This document shows positions 5,788 through 10,977 of a stretch of 10,977 nucleotides of DNA, in pieces (the stretch's first letter is position 1; each line of letters opens with the position of its first letter). The notes under the pieces are model-generated. The model was given only the letters and a program-made list of their open reading frames with translations. It searched no databases and had not been told where the DNA came from. A program made the position numbers and the translations under genes. This stretch comes from Proteocatella sp051653405. Its GTDB lineage: Bacteria; Bacillota; Clostridia; Peptostreptococcales; Filifactoraceae. The DNA lies in the NCBI GenBank assembly GCA_051653405.1, contig JBOFWC010000133.1, positions 1-10,977 of the forward strand, given 5' to 3'.

Positions 5788-5821
5788 AACTCAATAAAAT
5801 TTTAAAAAATTTTATTGAGTT
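5788..5821. repeat. Perfect 15-bp AT-rich inverted repeat
   Basis: AACTCAATAAAATTT (5788-5802) and its exact complement (5807-5821) flank a 4-nt loop. Only two T follow before CCC, so as a terminator it would be weak. A protein-binding or recombination role cannot be excluded. Confidence 0.5.
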
Positions 5822-6136
5822 TTCCCAAAAGGGCAGTTCCAATTGTTTTAGTTATATGAGAGGAAAATAAAAAAGAACTTTGCGGAAAAGTTTATATAGC
5901 TGTTATGATGTAGAGCTTCTTTAAAAAAATAAAGTTCTATTTTGCGGTCGGCTATAAAGATATAGAAGTACTCTCAGTTTAATCACAAAATACAGGGGGC
6001 AAGCAATAGGCATGAGGAATTTTTCTATGGATTAAAGTTGAAAGTGACAGAATAGAAGATTGATAATTGATTTTATTTAATTTGACCGAACGGTAGGACA
6101 TTATTGTGTGTAAAACAGTGGAAATTTAAAAATTTT

Positions 6137-6144
6137 GGGGAAGG
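6137..6144 (+). promoter_or_regulatory. Ribosome binding site of the HTH_16 gene
   Basis: GGGGAAGG lies nine bases before the ATG at 6154 and supports this start. Confidence 0.6.
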
Positions 6145-6153
6145 CGTGTATTA

Positions 6154-6420
6154 ATGAATAAAAAAAGACAATCTCAGGAACGGCCCTATAAACGCGACAA
6201 AAAATTATTGTCAAAAAAAGTAATTTTAGCAGCGGTACTTGGTGAGGAAAATGCTTTGAGGGAGATAATTAGGTACTATGAAGGTTATATTAATCAATTA
6301 GCTTCGCGTGAATTATATGACAAATATGGAAATGTCTATATTTATAGAGATGCTGTCTTAAAGACAGAGTTGCAGAATAAACTCGTTATGGGGATTTTAA
6401 AATTTCAGGTACGGAGATAG
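6154..6420 (+). CDS. Tn916-type helix-turn-helix (HTH_16) protein
   Basis: This 88-residue protein has a basic N-terminus (residues 1-22, rich in K, R and Q). It then has the pattern seen in small HTH_16-type proteins of Tn916-like conjugative elements: VILAAVLGEENALREIIRYYEGYI (about 23-46), a conserved LYDKYGN segment, and a C-terminal helix ELQNKLVMGILKF. Such proteins resemble a truncated sigma-factor region and sit among element regulatory genes. Their exact role is not well established. It is the first gene of the mobile module and lies downstream of about 700 bp without genes. No conjugation gene flanks it here, so it may be a relic of a larger element or a regulator of this one. Confidence 0.75.
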   Translation: MNKKRQSQERPYKRDKKLLSKKVILAAVLGEENALREIIRYYEGYINQLASRELYDKYGNVYIYRDAVLKTELQNKLVMGILKFQVRR

Positions 6421-6492
6421 CTTACTGCTAATTTTGTAGATAAAAAGTGGATTTTTAATAATTATGGTAATGGTACTAGAAGGGGTAAATCT

Positions 6493-6645
6493 ATGAAAAA
6501 AGAGTATAAATTGCAGGATGATTATATTGGATTGAGAATATCGGAAGTTTTGGCGATTAATTATGATGAAAATCAGCTTTTAGTAGAAGAATTCTCTGAT
6601 AAGATCGGTCGCCCAAAAAAGGAGTCAGTGCCAAATGTCAAATAA
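6493..6645 (+). CDS. Small protein of unknown function (50 aa)
   Basis: The ATG at 6493 follows a strong AGAAGGGG site, and the frame reads MKKEYKLQDDYIGLRISEVL onward to a TAA at 6643-6645. The protein is charged, with no membrane segment and a basic C-terminal GRPKKE stretch. Its end overlaps the start of the next gene (6635) by 11 bases in a different frame, which suggests translational coupling. I do not recognise a family. The ribosome site, overlap and compact spacing make it a likely real gene. Confidence 0.6.
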   Translation: MKKEYKLQDDYIGLRISEVLAINYDENQLLVEEFSDKIGRPKKESVPNVK

Positions 6646-8899
6646 GAAAATTTTTAAAAGTCGCAATAGCGCAAATACAATTATTGTTGGTAATTTACGT
6701 GAGTATGGCAATCTTGAACCACCAGATCTATATGGAAGACATTATAATGAGGGGACACGAACGAAATATCAATTTAGTGCGGCGAACTATCTGCGGATTG
6801 CCGCTGCTCAACGTGAATATCGGTATCAGGATCTTCGGTGGCTTAGCGAAGAGGCAATTACAGATAAAAACTTTACTATAAAAGATGATGCAAAGCCTGT
6901 CGAAATTGAGTATTGGGAAGGCATTGATGATGGGCAAAATTATGAAGGAAATCTTCGGAAATTCTATAATGCAACAGATATTGTGGAAATGGATGGAACG
7001 AAAAAAATTGTTCATGGGAATGAAGAAACAGATATGGAATATGCCTTAGATCTTTTGCATGCAAATGGGATTGACATGGATGAAAACGGAAGTTTAAATG
7101 AGCGGATTTTTTCAACTGTCAAAGAGTATGCGACTAAAAACGGTGCAGATGAATTTTCTGCACCGTTAACATCCCAATTGTTTTTTAAGACAAGCCATCT
7201 TAATTATGATTACATGAAAAATTCACTTTATACAAAAGAGCAAGTTAATAAGCTTGCAGAAAATCCAAAGATTTTATTTCATGCTATGAAAAAAGCGCAA
7301 GAAATAGTCAAATCTATGCAGATGAATCAAGATCGAGAACTGAAAACTATAGCAGATAAAATTCAGAATGAGTGGAATCAGCCATTTAAAGATTTATCTG
7401 TTGATTTCTTTTGGAGTGAACGTTATTTGAAAGATCTACAAGGAAAAGAGTATCAAGACGGACAGCATCTTCAGGGAGAAGCTGCTTATCAATTTTTAGT
7501 GCAGCTTAATGCTGCAGATAAAGAACAGTTCAATAGTAAATTGCAGGGATTTGGCAATTATGATAAAACAAAACTTGCTATTAAGTATGGGAATTACGAT
7601 CATGGGGAAATGCGCATCGATCTTGGAGACTTAGAATTATCGAATAAGACTTTAATTGCAGATGCTCTGGTAGTGCGGTTTAATGAGTATCGAAATTATT
7701 TGATGACGAATGATCAGGCTATGAATGCCCATATCAGTTTTCAAAAATCTCAAGGTGAAGAAGTTAACAGAGAACAAGTTATTGCGGAATGTGAAAAGGA
7801 AAATATGCAGTGTGAAAAGGCAATGCAACAGTTTGCCAAAGAAGAAAAGCGGTACCTGGAAAGAAATCCGGAATTAAAACAGATCAATGAACAAAAAGCG
7901 GATACTTTTTTGTATTACTGCAAAGAGCAAGATTTTAGCAACGTGCCGAACAATATGGTGTTAACGGCGTATAAGGCTGAGGAATATGATGGGCTTGTTT
8001 TCGATCAGCAAGATCCTAGCAGAGCTTTATTTTCTACAGAAAGAAAATTTGCTAAACCGGAGCCTGACGATATTGTTTTTGAATCAGCAATATCGAATGA
8101 TGAAATCAAAGGTAATATTCCTGTTAAAGCAGCATTTTCTAGAGAAGGTCAAGTGGCTATGGAAAACTTAGAAAAATTCTCTATTAAAATAGAGAACTAC
8201 GGTACTATTATGGAACCTTTTGAATTTCCTACAACTCAAGTGTATAAAGGAAAACAAGCTGTGCAGCGGTTTATCTATGAAAAAAATTATGAAGTGCGTG
8301 CGATGCGTAGCATGAATTATGAACAAAAAATAATACGCCACCCACAACAACAGATGACATTTTCTTATGATGGCAAAGAATTTTATAAGATAAAGTATGA
8401 AATTGGTAGTGGAACTCTTAATCAAGCAATTCCATCAGGATTACCTATATATAATGAAGAAAAAAATGCAATAAATAAAGAATTGCAGCAGGCCGTTTAT
8501 ACGCATATGAAATATCAAGGGATTTATAGGGATAATGGTATCTATGATCTAAATCGAAAAAATGAAATCAGACTTCCGGATATTGAAGTTGTAAGAGCTA
8601 AGATAATGGAAAATAAGCCGGATATAAGGGTTATCAATAGTAAGCAATTTGCGTATTATGCTGAATTGGCTACCGTGGATTTTAAAACGGATACGCCAGT
8701 TAAGGTTATGAAAGCCATGATGCAAGAAATGAGACAAGATGGCCTAATTGATCAAAAGATTGCAAATATCATTAAAACGAATAAGAATTTTGATATGACT
8801 ATGTTAACCAATAAAGAAACTATTCCTAAAGCTAAAAAGCGTAAGCTTCAGATTGATGAAAGGACAGGAAACAGTAAAAGTCGTGAAATGAATATGTGA
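6635..8899 (+). CDS. Large mobile-element protein with ArdC-like N-terminal domain
   Basis: This 754-residue protein starts at an ATG behind GGAG. Residues about 46-117 resemble the ArdC/DUF1738 N-terminal domain: QFSAANYLRIAAAQ, then RYQDLRWLSEEAI, a K-rich turn, PVEIEYWEG and a closing KFYNATDI. ArdC-type domains bind single-stranded DNA and are found in antirestriction and 'polyvalent' proteins that enter recipients with phage or conjugative DNA. The zincin peptidase that often follows is absent, since no HExxH is visible. The rest (about 150-754) is highly charged and mostly helical. A segment KYGNYDHGEMRIDLGDLEL (about 324-342) recalls domains associated with polyvalent proteins, a weak similarity. 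There is no signal peptide or membrane helix. The N-terminal assignment is moderate and the function of the long remainder is unknown. Confidence 0.6.
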   Translation: MSNKKIFKSRNSANTIIVGNLREYGNLEPPDLYGRHYNEGTRTKYQFSAANYLRIAAAQREYRYQDLRWLSEEAITDKNFTIKDDAKPVEIEYWEGIDDGQNYEGNLRKFYNATDIVEMDGTKKIVHGNEETDMEYALDLLHANGIDMDENGSLNERIFSTVKEYATKNGADEFSAPLTSQLFFKTSHLNYDYMKNSLYTKEQVNKLAENPKILFHAMKKAQEIVKSMQMNQDRELKTIADKIQNEWNQPFKDLSVDFFWSERYLKDLQGKEYQDGQHLQGEAAYQFLVQLNAADKEQFNSKLQGFGNYDKTKLAIKYGNYDHGEMRIDLGDLELSNKTLIADALVVRFNEYRNYLMTNDQAMNAHISFQKSQGEEVNREQVIAECEKENMQCEKAMQQFAKEEKRYLERNPELKQINEQKADTFLYYCKEQDFSNVPNNMVLTAYKAEEYDGLVFDQQDPSRALFSTERKFAKPEPDDIVFESAISNDEIKGNIPVKAAFSREGQVAMENLEKFSIKIENYGTIMEPFEFPTTQVYKGKQAVQRFIYEKNYEVRAMRSMNYEQKIIRHPQQQMTFSYDGKEFYKIKYEIGSGTLNQAIPSGLPIYNEEKNAINKELQQAVYTHMKYQGIYRDNGIYDLNRKNEIRLPDIEVVRAKIMENKPDIRVINSKQFAYYAELATVDFKTDTPVKVMKAMMQEMRQDGLIDQKIANIIKTNKNFDMTMLTNKETIPKAKKRKLQIDERTGNSKSREMNM
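7139..7167 (-). terminator. Antisense-oriented intrinsic terminator inside the ArdC-like gene
   Basis: AACGGTGCAGA (7139-7149) and TCTGCACCGTT (7157-7167) form a perfect 11-bp GC-rich stem with a 7-nt loop. Read on the minus strand the stem runs into TTTTTAG. On the plus strand no T-run follows. It would stop minus-strand transcription entering the gene. Confidence 0.5.
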
Positions 8900-8922
8900 G
8901 TTGAGAACTAGGAGGAATTATT

Positions 8923-9069
8923 ATGACTACGGACTTAGTCCGGTATAGTATGCAGCTTGCTATGCTGAAACAGCTCCTGGCTCGTAAGTTGATTACGGAG
9001 TCTGAATATAATGCAATAAAAAAGAGGTTGATGAAAGATTATCAAATACTTTCTCATTTTGCACCTTGA
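8923..9069 (+). CDS. SHOCT-like small protein preceding a serine recombinase
   Basis: This 48-residue protein starts at the ATG at 8923 behind GGAGG (8911-8915) and ends at the TGA at 9067-9069. Its sequence MQLAMLKQLLARKLITESEY, then NAIKKRLMKDY, fits the short-helix pattern of SHOCT domains (leucine-rich helix, L-I-T-E-x-E-Y, then K-x-R-L). Proteins of this size and pattern commonly precede large serine recombinase genes in Firmicutes elements, where they may act as accessory or directionality factors. That role is inferred. It lies 23 bases after the ArdC-like gene, so the two are probably co-transcribed. A 6-1-6 palindrome sits at codons 3-7. Confidence 0.7.
   Translation: MTTDLVRYSMQLAMLKQLLARKLITESEYNAIKKRLMKDYQILSHFAP
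8930..8942. repeat. Short palindrome CGGACTTAGTCCG just after the SHOCT-like start codon
   Basis: CGGACT and AGTCCG flank a single T, five bases after the start codon. In the mRNA a one-base loop cannot form, so a hairpin would open the innermost pairs. As DNA it could be a dimer-binding site. It may be chance. Confidence 0.35.
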
Positions 9070-9094
9070 ATTGTGTTCCTTATGTATATATAAT
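9066..9094 (+). promoter_or_regulatory. Promoter of the serine recombinase gene
   Basis: TTGAAT (9066-9071) and a consensus TATAAT (9089-9094) are spaced by 17 bp. The -35 overlaps the stop codon of the SHOCT-like gene. It would allow the recombinase to be made independently of the upstream genes. Confidence 0.6.
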
Positions 9095-9132
9095 ATAAAA
9101 TATAAAGTGGATAAAATTAGAGGTGCACAAAT

Positions 9133-10977
9133 ATGGCCGATGTTGAAATTATTAAGGCTAAAGAAGCTGCAATTGTTCATAGAAGAGGAAAACGAGTGGA
9201 ACAGTTGCAGGTAGCCGCCTACTGTAGGGTTAGTACAGATGGGGATGAGCAAATTGAAAGCTATAATTCTCAAGTTCGATATTATACAGACTTAATACAA
9301 TCAAAAAGAGAATGGGCTTTGGTAGATATTTATGCTGATGAAGCTATTACCGGAACAATGGTTGATAGGCGAGATAATTTCATTCGTATGATTAACGATT
9401 GTATGAGTGGAAGCATAGATATGATTATTACGAAATCTATTTCAAGATTTGCTCGAAATACATTAGATGTTTTAAAGTACGTTAGGATGTTGAAAGATAA
9501 AAATATCGCTATTCAATTTGAAGAAGAAAATATCAATACCTTGACGATGGATGGCGAATTACTATTATCGATTCTCAGTGCAGTATATCAGCAGGAAGTA
9601 GAAAATACTTCTGCTAATGTTAAAAAAGGTTTAAAGATGAAAATGCAGCGTGGAGAACTGGTGGGCTTTCAAGGCTGCATGGGATATGATTATCATGCGG
9701 ATACAAAAAACATTACAGTAAATGAAGAAGAAGCAAAAGTGGTGCAGTATATTTTCAAACGGTATCTTGAAGGTGCCGGTGGTAGTATGATAGGTCAAGA
9801 ATTAGAAAATATGGGAATTAAAACGAAGCGTGGTCATACAAAATGGACAAGCAGTGCTATATTGGGTATCATCAAGAATGAAAAGTATAAGGGTGATATT
9901 CTAATGGGAAAAACCTTTACGGTTAGTCCCATTACCAAGCGTAGATTGCCAAACTTTGGTGAAGAAGATAAATTTTATATTCGAGAACACCATGAACCTA
10001 TTATCAGTGCAGAAATCTTCGCAAAAGCACAAGAAATTCGCCATGAAAGAAATGTTGGAAGAAATAAGGGGCCATTTCCCGAAGGTGTTCGTTTGAGAGT
10101 TAGTCATAGGTTTACTTTTAGTTGCATGATTGAATGTGGTTTTTGTGGTGGAACTTTAACTCGCAGAAGTTGGCATAGTGGATCGGAATATCATAAAACT
10201 ATCTGGCAGTGTGTAGTATCTACCAAAAAGGGGAAAAAATATTGTCCAGACAGTAAAGGAATTACTGAAGAAGCCATTGAAAAGGCATTTGTTGAAAGCT
10301 ATCGATTAACTTGCGGTGATAATAAGGATATATTAGAGGAATTTATTGAACGTGCTAAGGATAGTCTAAATGATGATACTTTTGACAAAGAGTATGAGAA
10401 AGCGCAAAAAGATGTTAAAGCTATCGAATTGAAGATTAATAAATTAGTTGATTTGCGGCTTGAAGAGGGGATTGATAAGGCGATATATGATGAAAAATAT
10501 GAAAAGCTTTTAAATCAGTTGGAAACAAAAAAAGATTATCGAGATAAAATGGCTGTTGCTGTAAGCAAGAAGAAAGATACCGAAAAACGGCTGATGAAAT
10601 TTAAGCAGGTTTTAGAGCAAAATAGTGTTTTGGATGATTTTGATCCAAGTGTTTTTGAAAGTATAATTGAAAAGGTTATTGTAGGAGGGATTGATGAAGA
10701 TGGTAATAAAGATCCCGCGCAGCTTACCTTTGTTTATAAAACAGGAATTTCAAATCAGTTAAATGGTAAGAATTTTAAGCCAGAAAGAAAAAATGTAAAA
10801 GACAAGAAACAGAATCCGAGTTGTGATAGACAAGGAGAAAAATCCTTGAACTCCGAATCGAAGACGTCTAATATTATTTATGTAGATGAAAAATCACGTA
10901 TTAAAGAAGAATTGTGCTCCTTTAATATTGACGAACGAAAGGATTTGTGTTTACTCTATGGAAACTACACACGTCGA
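9133..10977 (+). CDS. Large serine recombinase (site-specific integrase/excisionase), 3' end beyond window
   Basis: This enzyme integrates and excises the mobile element through a covalent serine-DNA link. The frame is open for 615 codons and runs off the window. The start at 9133 follows AGAGGTG at 9119-9125. The resolvase domain has AAYCRVSTD with nucleophile Ser34, DEAITGT (69-75) and SKSISRFAR (100-108). A Recombinase domain covers about 177-265 (GYDYHADTKNITVNEEEAKV onward). A zinc ribbon uses Cys335-x2-Cys338, Cys360 and Cys371. A coiled coil covers about 395-495, the part that controls synapsis direction in this family. After about residue 535 the sequence becomes Lys/Asn/Ser-rich and unlike the core. 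It resembles the TndX/TnpX-type recombinases of clostridial elements. The catalytic parts look intact. The attachment site may lie just past the window. Confidence 0.95.
   Translation, partial: MADVEIIKAKEAAIVHRRGKRVEQLQVAAYCRVSTDGDEQIESYNSQVRYYTDLIQSKREWALVDIYADEAITGTMVDRRDNFIRMINDCMSGSIDMIITKSISRFARNTLDVLKYVRMLKDKNIAIQFEEENINTLTMDGELLLSILSAVYQQEVENTSANVKKGLKMKMQRGELVGFQGCMGYDYHADTKNITVNEEEAKVVQYIFKRYLEGAGGSMIGQELENMGIKTKRGHTKWTSSAILGIIKNEKYKGDILMGKTFTVSPITKRRLPNFGEEDKFYIREHHEPIISAEIFAKAQEIRHERNVGRNKGPFPEGVRLRVSHRFTFSCMIECGFCGGTLTRRSWHSGSEYHKTIWQCVVSTKKGKKYCPDSKGITEEAIEKAFVESYRLTCGDNKDILEEFIERAKDSLNDDTFDKEYEKAQKDVKAIELKINKLVDLRLEEGIDKAIYDEKYEKLLNQLETKKDYRDKMAVAVSKKKDTEKRLMKFKQVLEQNSVLDDFDPSVFESIIEKVIVGGIDEDGNKDPAQLTFVYKTGISNQLNGKNFKPERKNVKDKKQNPSCDRQGEKSLNSESKTSNIIYVDEKSRIKEELCSFNIDERKDLCLLYGNYTRR

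Larger units (their letters stand above)
5458..6153. other. Gene-free, AT-rich region with several RNA-like structures
   Basis: No frame here has both reasonable length and a ribosome site. The longest suggestive one is a seven-codon frame at 6012 behind AGGGGG. The stretch instead contains hairpins at 5505-5533 and 5559-5602, a 15-bp inverted repeat at 5788-5821, an 8-bp spaced inverted repeat at 5874-5938, and a promoter-like element around 5880-5909. It lies between host-type genes and the integrative element, so the element's attachment junction is probably inside it. No core site can be identified without an empty-site comparison. Confidence 0.5.

Noticed and set aside
6012..6035. Seven-codon leader-peptide-like frame MRNFSMD behind AGGGGG
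   Set aside because: No repeated regulatory codons and no attenuator follows before 6154; the SD-like run may be chance.
5458..6153. Possible c-di-GMP-type (GEMM) riboswitch, suggested by GAAAGCGAAACTAC
   Set aside because: The required second conserved stem and tetraloop-receptor pattern are not present.
7480..7526. AAGCTGC / GCAGCTT spaced inverted repeat in the ArdC-like gene
   Set aside because: Seven-bp arms with a long spacer made of common Ala and Leu codons; expected by chance.
8935..9273. 112-aa minus-strand frame
   Set aside because: It overlaps the SHOCT-like gene, the recombinase promoter and the recombinase N-terminus, all better supported on the plus strand.

Overview
The window looks like a low-GC, anaerobic Firmicutes-type chromosome. 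The evidence is the AT-rich codon use, strong AGGAGG-like ribosome binding sites, a FeoA-FeoB fusion followed by a small Cys-rich membrane protein, and an integrative-element gene set typical of Firmicutes. A Negativicutes host would fit the FeoA-FeoB fusion, but this is inference. No rRNA, tRNA or CRISPR array is visible.

Region 1 (1-4004) is a ferrous-iron uptake operon broken by an insertion sequence. One gene encodes a FeoA domain fused to FeoB. It is split after codon 438 by an IS3-family element (1332-2756) in reverse orientation. The element has imperfect terminal inverted repeats, a 4-bp target duplication (TAAT), orfA, orfB with a DD(35)E triad, and an in-phase A AAA AAG slip site for -1 frameshifting. 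Removing the element and one TAAT copy restores a continuous 793-codon feoAB reading frame. After the 3' half comes a 50-residue FeoB-associated Cys-rich membrane protein and a two-part hairpin.

Region 2 (4263-5457) is a divergent pair: an HxlR-family regulator (minus strand) and a flavodoxin-fold NAD(P)H/FMN oxidoreductase (plus strand) with a CX2CX2CX6C cysteine cluster. Their shared intergenic region holds a perfect 11-3-11 palindrome that covers the -10 box of a near-consensus hxlR promoter. This suggests an autoregulated, possibly thiol-based redox switch. A short degenerate reading frame and a terminator follow the oxidoreductase.

Region 3 (about 5460-6153) has no convincing gene but several RNA-like structures: a 7+3 bp hairpin followed by a strong composite terminator with nothing obvious downstream, a 15-bp perfect AT-rich inverted repeat, and an 8-bp long-range inverted repeat. 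It probably contains the boundary of the mobile element on the right.

Region 4 (6154-10977, continuing past the window) is an integrative mobile-element module, all on the plus strand. It contains a Tn916-type HTH_16 protein, a 50-residue unknown protein overlapping the next gene, a 754-residue protein with an ArdC-like N-terminus, a 48-residue SHOCT-like protein, and a large serine recombinase with its own promoter, cut by the window end. No relaxase or conjugation gene is visible, so it may be a small mobilizable or cryptic element, or one end of a larger one.
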